Part shown: positions 8,459 to 17,204 of the stretch, one piece after another
Position numbering within the stretch: position 1 is the stretch's first letter
How the letters are laid out: each line of letters begins with the position of its first letter
Assembly (NCBI GenBank): GCA_013298595.1
Contig: JAAFIG010000029.1
Coordinates: 3,102-54,099 of the forward strand
Length of the DNA stretch: 50,998 nucleotides
From: Deinococcales bacterium
GTDB taxonomy: Bacteria; Deinococcota; Deinococci; Deinococcales; JAAFIG01
Direction: 5' to 3'
Made by a program: the position numbers and the translations under genes
Notes under the pieces: model-generated
What the model saw: only the letters and a program-made list of their open reading frames with translations
Told to the model about the DNA's origin: nothing
Databases searched by the model: none

Positions 8459-8869
8459 ATGGAACGAAAAATTCGTGTACTCATTGCTAAACCAGGTTTA
8501 GATGGTCATGACCGAGGTGCCAAAGTCATTGCTCGAGCCTTACGCGACGCTGGTATGGAAGTCATTTACACAGGCTTGCGACAAACTGCCGAAATGATTG
8601 TTAATGCCGCTGTACAAGAAGATGTGGATGCCATTGGATTATCGATTTTATCTGGAGCACACATGCACTATTTCCGTGAGATTCGCAGTTTGTTGGAAGC
8701 ACAAACAGCCACTGATATTATTTTATTTGGTGGTGGCATCATCCCCGATGAAGACATGACAAAACTCGAGGAACTCGGTGTTAGCGGCTTATTCACACCA
8801 GGAACCAACACCCAAGATGTGGTACTTTTTCTCGAGCAGAAAGCAAATGAACGCTGGGCAAAAAACTGA
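8459..8869 (+). CDS. Methylmalonyl-CoA mutase B12-binding subunit/domain protein
   Basis: The 136-residue protein is a stand-alone cobalamin-binding domain. [20 protein letters not shown] holds the DxHxxG motif whose His ligates cobalt, followed by a Rossmann-like fold (LSILSGAHM and LFGGGIIP). It matches the C-terminal domain/small subunit of methylmalonyl-CoA mutase (succinyl-CoA/methylmalonyl-CoA isomerisation). The large catalytic subunit is not in the window, so the partner must be elsewhere. Confidence 0.88.
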   Translation: MERKIRVLIAKPGLDGHDRGAKVIARALRDAGMEVIYTGLRQTAEMIVNAAVQEDVDAIGLSILSGAHMHYFREIRSLLEAQTATDIILFGGGIIPDEDMTKLEELGVSGLFTPGTNTQDVVLFLEQKANERWAKN

Positions 8870-8979
8870 TTTTTAGGGTGATGCCAAAAGTTCTACTTAT
8901 TGCAAGCTCATCCGTATACAAACTGCCCCTAGGAATGCCATAATCCGTGTGGGTTCACCCCAGTTTTTAGGAGGATTTT

Positions 8980-10101
8980 ATGAAAAAACCGTTGGCACTT
9001 AGCGCGGTTGCCGTTATGCTCGCATTCGGCATCACATCGGCACAACAACCTATTCGTATTGGTATGGCATTCGACGCAGGTGGTAAGAACGATAAGAGCT
9101 TTAACCAAAGCGCTTATGAAGGCGCTCAACGCGCTGCTAAAAAGTTTGGTGTCGAAGTTAAAGATTTCGAGCCAACCGATCCTAGCCAAGTTGGTACTGG
9201 TATCCGTCAATTTGCCGAAGCTGGTTTTGATTTGGTCATTGGTGTTGGTTTTGCCAATCAACCAAGCATTACCAAAACAGCTGCCGAGTTCAAAGATGTT
9301 AAATTTGCTGTCATTGATGACGTACCAACTGGTGATAACACCACTGGCGCAGTTTTCCGTGAACACGAAGGCAGCTTCTTAGTCGGTTACATTGCTGGTA
9401 AAACCAGCAGCACAGGTGTGATTGGCTTTGTTGGTGGTATGCAAATTCCACTCATCCGTAAGTTCTACGCTGGCTTTAATGCTGGTGTTAAAGCCGCTTG
9501 CCCAACTTGCACCACCATCGAGAATTACACTGGTACAACCCCAGAAGCTTGGAACAACCCAACCAAAGCTCGAGAAATCGCAGCTGCCCAAGGTGCTAAA
9601 GGAGCAGATATTATTTACGCTGCTGCTGGTGCTTCAGGTGCTGGTGCTTTGAAATATATCACGGATACCAAGTGCATTAGTGGTACCAAAACCCCAGCTA
9701 TGATTAAACTCAAACCAATGCTTGCAACCATCAAAGCTGTAGCTAAGCCAAAGGATTACACTGCTAAGTGCAAAGGCGCAAATGACCGCCCAATGTTCTT
9801 TATTGGTGTAGATGCTAACCAAAACTACCTTGGCGATTCTGATAAGAACCCAAAGACCATGAATTACGTGCTGACCAGCATGTTAAAGCGTGTGGATTTG
9901 GCTGTTTACAACCTAATTGGCGGAGTTAAACAAGGCAAGCCTTGGGTTAAAGGTGCACAAGAATTTGGTTTAGATAACAGCGGTGTAGGTTACGCACTGG
10001 ATCAATACAACGAAGCCCTTATTTCTGCTGATACCATCAAAGGTGTCGAATCTGCCAAAGCCAAGATCATCAATGGCGATCTTGACGTAGCTGACAAATA
10101 A
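8980..10101 (+). CDS. BMP-family (PnrA/Med type) solute-binding protein of an ABC importer
   Basis: The 373-residue protein has a signal peptide (KKPLALSAVAVMLAFGITSA) and a BMP/basic membrane protein domain. Landmarks are IGMAFDAGGKNDKSFNQSAY, then FDLVIGVGF and GFVGGMQIPLIRKFYAGF. Members bind purine nucleosides outside the membrane and feed an ABC transporter. There is no lipobox cysteine in the leader, so it may be periplasmic. The ABC ATPase and permeases are not next to it. A strong ribosome site AGGAGG lies 8 nt before ATG. It holds only one CTCGAG and prefers a narrow codon set (GGT, AAC, ACC), suggesting high expression. Confidence 0.88.
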   Translation: MKKPLALSAVAVMLAFGITSAQQPIRIGMAFDAGGKNDKSFNQSAYEGAQRAAKKFGVEVKDFEPTDPSQVGTGIRQFAEAGFDLVIGVGFANQPSITKTAAEFKDVKFAVIDDVPTGDNTTGAVFREHEGSFLVGYIAGKTSSTGVIGFVGGMQIPLIRKFYAGFNAGVKAACPTCTTIENYTGTTPEAWNNPTKAREIAAAQGAKGADIIYAAAGASGAGALKYITDTKCISGTKTPAMIKLKPMLATIKAVAKPKDYTAKCKGANDRPMFFIGVDANQNYLGDSDKNPKTMNYVLTSMLKRVDLAVYNLIGGVKQGKPWVKGAQEFGLDNSGVGYALDQYNEALISADTIKGVESAKAKIINGDLDVADK

Positions 10102-10114
10102 GATTTTGCTCGAG

Positions 10115-10143
10115 AAAGCACACCCACTTGGGTGTGCTTTTTT
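10115..10143 (+). terminator. Rho-independent terminator after the BMP gene
   Basis: AAAGCACACCC (10115-10125), 4-nt loop, GGGTGTGCTTT (10130-10140), then further Ts to 10143. Confidence 0.9.
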
Positions 10144-10199
10144 GTGAGGATTGTAGACTCGAGCGTGCTAACCTAGAGGCATAGTTGTTTTAGGATTTG

Positions 10200-12545
10200 A
10201 TGATGACACTTGCACGTCCCAAATATACAATTGCCAAGGTTTTGTTGGTATTAATTGTTATTGTTACTTTTATTCGTCAAGGCTGGGTGATCTTCCAAGA
10301 AAGTACACCTGTTATCAGTTTGATAGACAATATCATCGCGGCAACTATAAGTTTATTTACCGCTGCAATGTGTAGTTATATAGCTAGACAAAACACGTTT
10401 ACTCAAAAAGCTTGGTATTTTTTTGCCGCAGCTTTTACAGCTTTTTTCCTCGGCGATATCATTTGGATTATCCTTGAGTTCACTTTACAAAAAGACCCTT
10501 TTCCTTCTGTAGCAGATATTTTTTATTTAGCCGTTGTGCCATTATGCGGTTTTGGTTTATTAAGTTTTCCAAAAAAACCTGTTCAACAACACGAAATTAC
10601 TCGAGTTCTGCTCAATGTTTTACTGATGCTAGGTGCAATTGGCACATTTTTATGGCATTTCTTATTTTCACAAATTGTACAAAATACGCAACCAGACGTA
10701 GGTTTCTTGGTTTCTTTCGCCTACATCATTGCTGATATTACTGTTCTGGCAATTGTCTTTTTTACATTTTTTCGATCTGGTGGTCAGCAGTACCGCACTG
10801 AATTCCTATGGATTGGCGCTGGTTTTCTTTTTAATATCATTGCCGATTTAGGTTTTTCGTTCTCGAGTGCCTACGATATCGAAGCTCAAATAATGTTTCT
10901 TAATGGAGGTTGGTCTTGGTTTGCGGTCTGTATTTCAACAGCCGCTTATTTTAATTTGCATCGTTCACAAAAAGTAATAGATTTAACCAATCAACCCTTA
11001 GTATTGAATTCAGTCTTTGTTATGAGTGCCCCTTTACTTGCAAGTTTTGCCACTGCAATTATTTATGTTTTTAGCTCCCCTGATAATGTGTTACAGCACA
11101 CTGGCACAGGTATCGGTTTTTTAATTGTTTTGGTGATGGTCATGCTGCGTCAAACTGCCATGTTTATTGAAAACAAAACCCTCAATGAAGATTTACTACG
11201 CTTTTCTGATGATCTGGAGCAACGTGTGCAGCAACGCACACAACAACTCGAGTGGGCAGCAACCCATGATGCACTGACAGGTTTATCAAATCGTGTGCGT
11301 TTACAACAACATCTAAGCACTGTTTTGCAAGAAGGTACTGTGGCTGTGATGTTTATTGATTTAGATGGTTTTAAACGTATTAATGACACGCTCGGGCATC
11401 TGATTGGTGATGAATTGCTGCGTGAAGTGGCTTTTCGTTTGCGTGGCAGTATTCCAATTGATGGCTTAGTTTGTCGCACAGGAGGCGATGAATTTGTGGT
11501 TGTCTTACCTTCTCACGAAGATGCACAAACCCATGCCACTTATTTACTCAAGCAACTCGAGAAACCTTTTTTGGTTTTAGAACTCGAGTTTGCTTTAACA
11601 GCCAGTATTGGGGTGAGTATTTCACCTAAAGACGGTAATGATGCCGAAACACTACAACGTCACGCTGATGCTGCTATGTACACAGCAAAACACCTTGGGC
11701 AAGGTAAAATCGAGTTTTTTACCCAAGCAATTCGTGATCAACTCGAGCGCCGCTTAGAAATCGAGCAACATTTACGGGGTGCAATATCAAGTCATGAATT
11801 CAGTTTGCATTTCCAACCAATTGTGCAAACAACCACAAGGCAATTACAATCCTTTGAAGCGTTAATCCGTTGGAATTCGGTGGCTTTAGGCAAGGTTGCA
11901 CCAGCCGAATTTATCCATGTTGCCGAAGAAAGTGGGTTAATTGGTTCAATCACCAATTGGGTGATTGACACAGCTTTAACCCAGCAACGCCAATGGCTCG
12001 AGGCAGGTTATGCCATTGTACCAATAGCGGTGAATGTTCCAATGGCACAAATTGCTCAACCCGATTTTTTTGTTTTTGTCCAACAAAGTTTAGAAAAACA
12101 TGGTTTGCCTGCACAGTATTTGCATTTGGAATTACTCGAGGATGCCTTAGCCCAACCGCATGTGGCTGATGCACTGCGCCAATTTCGGATTTTAGGTGTG
12201 AAAATTTCCATAGATGATTTTGGTACGGGTTACTCAAATTTATCGTATTTGCATAATTTACCCATAGATACCTTAAAAATTGCACAAGTATTTATTGCTA
12301 ATGCTAATCACATCAACAGCGAAGCTTTATTAAAAACCATTATTGCTATTGGTGAAACATTAGGGCTTCATGTTATTGCCGAAGGGGTCGAAACCGCACA
12401 GCAACTCGAGCAATTACAACGCCTAAGTTGTGATGCAATTCAAGGCTATGTTTTTGCTGCACCAGCCGAAAGTAGTGCAGCAAAAACATGGTTAGAACAA
12501 CCGTTATTTAAATTTCAAAGAGAAGTGAATGGTAAAATCGCATAA
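10200..12545 (+). CDS. Membrane GGDEF-EAL cyclic di-GMP protein
   Basis: The 781-residue protein has about eight or nine membrane segments (residues 10-320) and a short coiled linker. A GGDEF domain (about 350-505) follows with the intact RTGGDEF loop, then an EAL domain (about 520-765) with EALIRW, ELLED, DDFGTGYSNLSYL, AEGVET and a final GY. Both catalytic sets look complete, so it could make and break cyclic di-GMP, with the membrane part sensing. ATG at 10200 and 10203 are both possible, and a TTG at 10197 precedes them. With the GGDEF gene at 4238 this is the second such protein in the window. Confidence 0.9.
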   Translation: MMTLARPKYTIAKVLLVLIVIVTFIRQGWVIFQESTPVISLIDNIIAATISLFTAAMCSYIARQNTFTQKAWYFFAAAFTAFFLGDIIWIILEFTLQKDPFPSVADIFYLAVVPLCGFGLLSFPKKPVQQHEITRVLLNVLLMLGAIGTFLWHFLFSQIVQNTQPDVGFLVSFAYIIADITVLAIVFFTFFRSGGQQYRTEFLWIGAGFLFNIIADLGFSFSSAYDIEAQIMFLNGGWSWFAVCISTAAYFNLHRSQKVIDLTNQPLVLNSVFVMSAPLLASFATAIIYVFSSPDNVLQHTGTGIGFLIVLVMVMLRQTAMFIENKTLNEDLLRFSDDLEQRVQQRTQQLEWAATHDALTGLSNRVRLQQHLSTVLQEGTVAVMFIDLDGFKRINDTLGHLIGDELLREVAFRLRGSIPIDGLVCRTGGDEFVVVLPSHEDAQTHATYLLKQLEKPFLVLELEFALTASIGVSISPKDGNDAETLQRHADAAMYTAKHLGQGKIEFFTQAIRDQLERRLEIEQHLRGAISSHEFSLHFQPIVQTTTRQLQSFEALIRWNSVALGKVAPAEFIHVAEESGLIGSITNWVIDTALTQQRQWLEAGYAIVPIAVNVPMAQIAQPDFFVFVQQSLEKHGLPAQYLHLELLEDALAQPHVADALRQFRILGVKISIDDFGTGYSNLSYLHNLPIDTLKIAQVFIANANHINSEALLKTIIAIGETLGLHVIAEGVETAQQLEQLQRLSCDAIQGYVFAAPAESSAAKTWLEQPLFKFQREVNGKIA

Positions 12546-12621
12546 AATAGAATTCTTACTAAACCCGCTTCGTTAGTCCCTTTGGCAATTAGTTGTAACC
12601 TATTAAATTTGTAACTGCTAC

Positions 12622-13323
12622 TTACCCCCAATAGAATGTGAGGTCTTCATTATCCGAAAAAAAATTCGAGTCTAACTTCTGACACTTCTTTTTTTCTGCA
12701 ACTAATTCCTTTTCAAATCTATTGAGAAATTCAATATCTGCAACGTGTTTATTGAAAAACCATCGTTCTGAATAATAGTGTTTCAAAATAAGTAGGACAA
12801 AAGCGTGCGGTGTAAAAATACGTCTGACAGCCCATCTATTACTCGAGTGAAACCCTATGTGCAGATGTGAGCAAGGATGATAAAACTGAGAGTATTCTCT
12901 AGGTGAATTTTCATATCTGATCATTGGAATCGTATAATTTGATTTCAACTCACCCATTTTCTGAGTGAATTCATCTTCTGAAATAGCATTTGCATCCCTA
13001 TATTCATGGAATTCTGCTGCTTTAATACATTTATCAAGTTGACCACCAATATGAGGGTTAGGAAAAAAAACATATCTCAGTTGATTATTTTTATCATAGT
13101 TAAATTGAAAATAAGAGTAATCAATCAACATAAAGTTATATACTGACAGTCGTATTCCTGTATAATATACGTCTAGGTATGTTGATTCTGGCGAAAGACA
13201 AACATCTCGGAATTCTTTATTAATTCTTACCGACGTTGGATTGCTAAAAGTTGATTCTAATTCGAGTTGACAAATTGATCTCCAAGAAGCAGTAATACTC
13301 GCGCAAAAATCAGATTCAGTCAT
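12622..13323 (-). CDS. DUF2290-type protein paired with a helicase
   Basis: The 233-residue protein is soluble and matches what I recall of DUF2290: a central YHPCSHLHIG block, then RRIFTPHAFVLLILKHYYSERW. The HxHLHIG-like cluster could bind metal, but no function is established. It starts at the base after the helicase stop (TAA directly followed by ATG), so the two are one operon. It is AT-rich and has a single CTCGAG, unlike its surroundings, which points to acquisition from elsewhere. Helicase/DUF2290 pairs are, as I recall, listed as candidate phage-defence genes; I cannot check this here. Confidence 0.65.
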   Translation of the reverse strand: MTESDFCASITASWRSICQLELESTFSNPTSVRINKEFRDVCLSPESTYLDVYYTGIRLSVYNFMLIDYSYFQFNYDKNNQLRYVFFPNPHIGGQLDKCIKAAEFHEYRDANAISEDEFTQKMGELKSNYTIPMIRYENSPREYSQFYHPCSHLHIGFHSSNRWAVRRIFTPHAFVLLILKHYYSERWFFNKHVADIEFLNRFEKELVAEKKKCQKLDSNFFSDNEDLTFYWG

Positions 13324-15441
13324 TTAGTCCTCAGAAATTATTGATTCAAGAAAGTCGTCTTCACTTAAACCCATTTTCCTAGCTTTTGCTTTATATTCTT
13401 CGAGCAGTTTTTTTGCCCTACTAGCTTTATTACTTAAATCTCGTTGAATCAAATCTATATTGCTCAAGTCTGGCATAACAAATTTAAGCATTGGAAAATT
13501 ATCTCTTGCCAAATCAATCTCGGTACACACGAGTCGTGCACCTTTTCCAATACCACTTACACGTAACCATGCTTTTGTGCGAGTAAATGCAGTAAATAGC
13601 TTATTTCTACCAGATCGAGTTGGTAGGTAAATAGCATTTATCCCCATTGCAAAAACAACAGATGCCTCATTTCCTTTCGCTCGATAGACGGTTGAAAGTG
13701 TAACCATATTTGGCATAATGAATGGGGGTTCGTTATATGGATCCGCAGTTATGTTATTTGTAGAAACACCCTGAATTGCCAGTTCTTCAGAAATTTTAGA
13801 AAAATTCCTCCTTGCATTTCGATCATCAAGTGAAATAATTAGCATATCCTCTGGTTGCAGACCACCATTTATAAATTCCTTCACTTCATTCACAATCCAG
13901 TTCACTTCATTATCAAGTGAATCAGAAATAAAGGTTTTGACTATATTTGCTTTCTGAATTGCATTAAAACTCAATGGACTATTCTCCGCTGGACGAAGAA
14001 TTTCTACTATTGTACCAACTGAAAGTTCTCCTTCAGACTGTACTTCATATCCAACATCTTGCCAATGTTCCCTACTTTCCAAAAGTTGTACTATCTCATC
14101 GCTATAAATTCCAAAACCGAGAGCGTGTGCAATAACTAGCACTTCCGCTTGATTTCTGTAACATTTACTCAACACCGTGTCATTAATTGTACCAAAAGAT
14201 AATTTCCCCTCAGCTCTTTCCAAAGAAATTCGAGGCTCATTATTGCCATCCATACCAAATAATTCTTCTGGTGAACGCATTTTTACATTTAAAATATTTT
14301 GCAATTCATCATATGCCCACACAATATTTTTTTCATCACGTGTTCCTTTTGCAAGGGCAAAACATAATTCATAAAACCCGCTTGGGAAATCTTGACCCTC
14401 ATCAATCAATACGTGATCATAAAAACATGGAACTGATGCTTGTTTAAGTAATTGACGGCAAACATAATCAAATGGGTCTGTTGCTTCTCGAGCCTCATCA
14501 AATGAAATGGGTTTTACACCTAATCTCTTACAAGTATCTGAATAAGTTCCTGGAATGTTATTTCCACCCCATCCATGTCTCACATGTATGCGATTCCAAT
14601 CAGGGTCTTCTTCTTTATAATTTCGATAAAATCTTGTTATTAAATTTGTCAATAGATTTCGTAAATTGCGGGTAAAAAATGTAACCAAGATCAAATCATC
14701 TGGATTTGAAAGATGCAGATATGCAGCTTTCATAGCTAAAATTACTGTCTTCCCAGACCCTGCTAATCCACGAATTCTCTGCGGACCCGTTGTATTTACT
14801 AATGCAGCGCGACGCTGTTTTTGATCAAAGTTTGCAATTTCACTTTCAAGTTGGGCAATTGTTACACCGAAATGCTGTTCTTCTGTATTACTGATAATAC
14901 GGCGCTGCGGTCTTGTTAAAGCTTTCGCGCCTTCTAATACTGACCTAATTTCGGTAATTATATCATCATTTAAATCCAAACTGCTTTCAGCTAACGAAGT
15001 CTTAAAACCATCAAATGATTTAATAAAAATACTATTAACTAAATCATATTCTTCGCTTATATTTCCTAATATTATTGGAATAACTGGAAATTTCAGAGTA
15101 GATAAACTACTTTTTAATAAGCGACTTTTAAGTAATCTACCAATAAATATACTACAAAACTGACCTAAAGATTCGTCAATTTCATCAATCCAATCATATT
15201 TTTGCAAATTTTTATTTTCTGAGTATAATCGAACTGCAAAAACCCCATGATTCTTTGAAATTATCAGCACATCTGGTTTATGAGCGACTGTTTCGTAATC
15301 CGAATATGCTGGAAAATCATAATAAACAATAGCATTTTGCAAATTCGCGTTTTGCTCATGATCTTTTAGATACTCTATAAAATCTCGAGCAACTGGGTCT
15401 TGGGTAATTCGGCTAGTAGTTATAAGGATATCCAGTGCCAT
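13324..15441 (-). CDS. UvrD-like SF1 helicase with a degenerate NERD-like N-terminal domain
   Basis: The 705-residue protein has an N-terminal domain (about 1-160) shaped like NERD/PD-(D/E)xK nucleases: KPDVLIISKNHGVFAVRLY. The ExK of the active site is absent (VRL). The helicase part follows: Q motif FDQKQ (205-209), Walker A GLAGSGKT (225-232), Walker B LIDEGQD (345-351), YRAKGNEASVVFA as motif V and TAFTRTKAWLRVSG as motif VI. It should bind and unwind or translocate on DNA using ATP. RBS GGAG sits 5 nt before ATG. Only two CTCGAG copies in 2.1 kb and AT-rich codons mark it as foreign to this genome. Confidence 0.8.
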   Translation of the reverse strand: MALDILITTSRITQDPVARDFIEYLKDHEQNANLQNAIVYYDFPAYSDYETVAHKPDVLIISKNHGVFAVRLYSENKNLQKYDWIDEIDESLGQFCSIFIGRLLKSRLLKSSLSTLKFPVIPIILGNISEEYDLVNSIFIKSFDGFKTSLAESSLDLNDDIITEIRSVLEGAKALTRPQRRIISNTEEQHFGVTIAQLESEIANFDQKQRRAALVNTTGPQRIRGLAGSGKTVILAMKAAYLHLSNPDDLILVTFFTRNLRNLLTNLITRFYRNYKEEDPDWNRIHVRHGWGGNNIPGTYSDTCKRLGVKPISFDEAREATDPFDYVCRQLLKQASVPCFYDHVLIDEGQDFPSGFYELCFALAKGTRDEKNIVWAYDELQNILNVKMRSPEELFGMDGNNEPRISLERAEGKLSFGTINDTVLSKCYRNQAEVLVIAHALGFGIYSDEIVQLLESREHWQDVGYEVQSEGELSVGTIVEILRPAENSPLSFNAIQKANIVKTFISDSLDNEVNWIVNEVKEFINGGLQPEDMLIISLDDRNARRNFSKISEELAIQGVSTNNITADPYNEPPFIMPNMVTLSTVYRAKGNEASVVFAMGINAIYLPTRSGRNKLFTAFTRTKAWLRVSGIGKGARLVCTEIDLARDNFPMLKFVMPDLSNIDLIQRDLSNKASRAKKLLEEYKAKARKMGLSEDDFLESIISED

Positions 15442-15457
15442 AAATTCTCCACTTACT

Positions 15458-15550
15458 AGGCTAAGTTTTTTAACTTAAACGATCAATATCTATTTAAGTT
15501 AAAAAACTTTACAAATGAACCAATTTACTTAAATAGATATTGATTAGCCT
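15458..15550. repeat. Nested, mutually exclusive inverted repeats upstream of the helicase operon
   Basis: Plus-strand order: A AGGCTAA (15458-15464), B (15465-15479, GTTTTTTAACTTAAA), C (15482-15499, ATCAATATCTATTTAAGT), B' (15493-15507), C' (15527-15544), A' TTAGCCT (15544-15550). B pairs with B', C with C', A with A'. C and B' share bases, so the B and C hairpins cannot form together. Three ACTTAAA/TTTAAGT boxes sit at 15473, 15493 and 15527. The predicted promoter of the helicase gene lies inside, suggesting operators for a regulator or a DNA-structure switch. Confidence 0.85.
15487..15514 (-). promoter_or_regulatory. Predicted promoter of the helicase/DUF2290 operon
   Basis: On the minus strand TTGTAA (15514-15509), 16 bp, TAGATA (15492-15487). 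Transcription would start near 15480, leaving a leader of about 40 nt. The -10 lies within repeat C, and both elements are flanked or covered by inverted-repeat arms. Confidence 0.45.
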
Positions 15551-15608
15551 AAAGAACAAAATTATTGATAAATATCAAAATAGATACTTTGAATAACCGC
15601 AAAAACCC

Positions 15609-17204
15609 TTATTCAAGAGTAACAAGGTAATCGTATAAATCTGGTCCACCAGTCATCACTTCAACACCAAGTTGCGGTAAATGTTCGTTGATACTCGAGA
15701 CCAGTGTTTCTGCCAGTTCTGGTGTGACATTCGGTCCAGTGAAAACCGTGACAATTTCTTGCATGGTGTACGAACCTTTGAGCATTTCTAGCACTGCTTG
15801 TTCGGATGTGCCGCCATTATAAACAAGCACATCGTCACGCAGCCCAATCACTTCGCCTTCTTTAATCTCAAGTCCGTCTATGGTGGCAGTGCGGCTGGCT
15901 TTAGTGATTTCAAAAGTCAGTACTCGAGCACTCCCTTCGGTCATTTCTGGCAAAAGTTCCTCAACTGTATTTTCTTTATGAAAACGAAACGAAGCCCCTA
16001 AGCCTTGCCCAAGGGTTCTGGTTGGAATCACATGCAAACGTTTTTCTGTCTCGAGTTCAGCTGCTTTTTGCGCTGCCATCAGCACATTTTTATTATTGGG
16101 TAAAACAATCACATCTTCGGATTCAACACTTCTGGCTGCATCGAGAATATCTTGCACACTGGGGTTTTGGGTTTGTCCACCGGAAATAATTCGCACCCCA
16201 AGACTCCGAAAAACCTTGACTAAACCATACCCAGAAACAACTGCGACTGCGCCTGTGGTTGGTGTTTCAGATTTACTAGCCGCCCCTGCCATTGCCAGGA
16301 TTTCAGTGTGCTGTTCGGACATATCTTCGATTTTGCTACGTACCATTTTACCGTATCGAGCCACAGTTGCCAGCAAAGCATCGGGGTTATCAGTATGAAT
16401 ATGCCCTTTAACAAAGCCTTCAGCGCCAACCACCAACAAAGAATCACCAAATTCTTGTACAATTTCCCGAATTTCAGCCGCTGATTTAATGGCATTCTCG
16501 AGTAAAAATTCTGTGCAGTAACCAAATTCTTCGTTCTCAAATTGATCTTGAGCGTAGGATTCGATCACAGGAGCTGGCGGCAACTCGAGACCAACAATAC
16601 TGGCATACACACCAGTCAGTACATGCAAATACCCAGCACCACCACTATCCACAACATTGGCTTGTTTTAAAACAGGTAGCAATTCTTTGGTGTGCTCGAG
16701 ACTGATTTTACCACCTTCAAGTGCACCAGCCAGCAGCTCCGTTACACTCAAATCGGCAGTTTTTGTCAATAAAGCCCGAGCTGCTATGGCTGTTTCTCGA
16801 GCTACAGTTAAAATAGTCCCTTCAACAGGTTTTTTAACCGCGTCGTACCCAGCTTTTGCGCCTCGCTCGAGAGCTTCAGTCAGAGTTAAAGCCGAGATTT
16901 CAGTATGATCACGAATCACTTCGGCAAAACCTTTGAGTAATTGCGATAAAATCACACCACTATTACCACGCGCTCCAAGCAAAGAACCATACGAAATAGC
17001 TCGAGCCACTTCTGCCATATTGGTATGGTTTGCCACATCGAGTTCGCGACGCACACTCTGCATGGTTAAGTGCATATTTGTACCTGTATCACCATCAGGC
17101 ACAGGGTACACATTTAAGGCATTCGTTTCTTCTTTATAAACACCTAGCCAATCTGTAGCATACAAGAAGCACTTTGCTAAAGTTTCACTATTTAACTTAT
17201 CCAC
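15609..17204 (-). CDS. fakA: DAK2/DegV-type protein, fatty-acid kinase catalytic subunit FakA-like (YloV)
   Basis: The protein has 531 residues from the GTG at 17204. The N-terminal Dak2 kinase domain shows the ATP/Mg motif VYPVPDGDTGTNM and GARGNSGVILSQ; the C-terminal part fits the FakA/YloV pattern. FakA phosphorylates fatty acids bound to a FakB partner for phospholipid synthesis. No FakB is in the window. The start is set by a GGAG 6 nt upstream (minus strand); an adjacent GTG at 17207 is possible, and the longer open frame is spurious because it runs through the Asp23 gene. It overlaps the Asp23 gene by 8-11 nt, as in the yloU-yloV pair of Firmicutes. Confidence 0.85.
   Translation of the reverse strand: MDKLNSETLAKCFLYATDWLGVYKEETNALNVYPVPDGDTGTNMHLTMQSVRRELDVANHTNMAEVARAISYGSLLGARGNSGVILSQLLKGFAEVIRDHTEISALTLTEALERGAKAGYDAVKKPVEGTILTVARETAIAARALLTKTADLSVTELLAGALEGGKISLEHTKELLPVLKQANVVDSGGAGYLHVLTGVYASIVGLELPPAPVIESYAQDQFENEEFGYCTEFLLENAIKSAAEIREIVQEFGDSLLVVGAEGFVKGHIHTDNPDALLATVARYGKMVRSKIEDMSEQHTEILAMAGAASKSETPTTGAVAVVSGYGLVKVFRSLGVRIISGGQTQNPSVQDILDAARSVESEDVIVLPNNKNVLMAAQKAAELETEKRLHVIPTRTLGQGLGASFRFHKENTVEELLPEMTEGSARVLTFEITKASRTATIDGLEIKEGEVIGLRDDVLVYNGGTSEQAVLEMLKGSYTMQEIVTVFTGPNVTPELAETLVSSINEHLPQLGVEVMTGGPDLYDYLVTLE

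Noticed and set aside
8948-8975. TGGG/CCCA mini-hairpin followed by Ts before the BMP gene, considered as an attenuator or riboswitch
   Set aside because: The stem is only 4 bp and the leader is too short for a known purine riboswitch. Not supported.
12593-12615. Direct repeat TTGTAAC (12593 and 12609) considered as an attachment site of the helicase island
   Set aside because: Seven bases, both copies at the same end of the island, and no matching copy at the other end.
12622-15441. Idea that the helicase pair is part of a prophage
   Set aside because: No integrase, structural, lysis or replication genes are nearby. The flanks are chromosomal genes with normal CTCGAG density.
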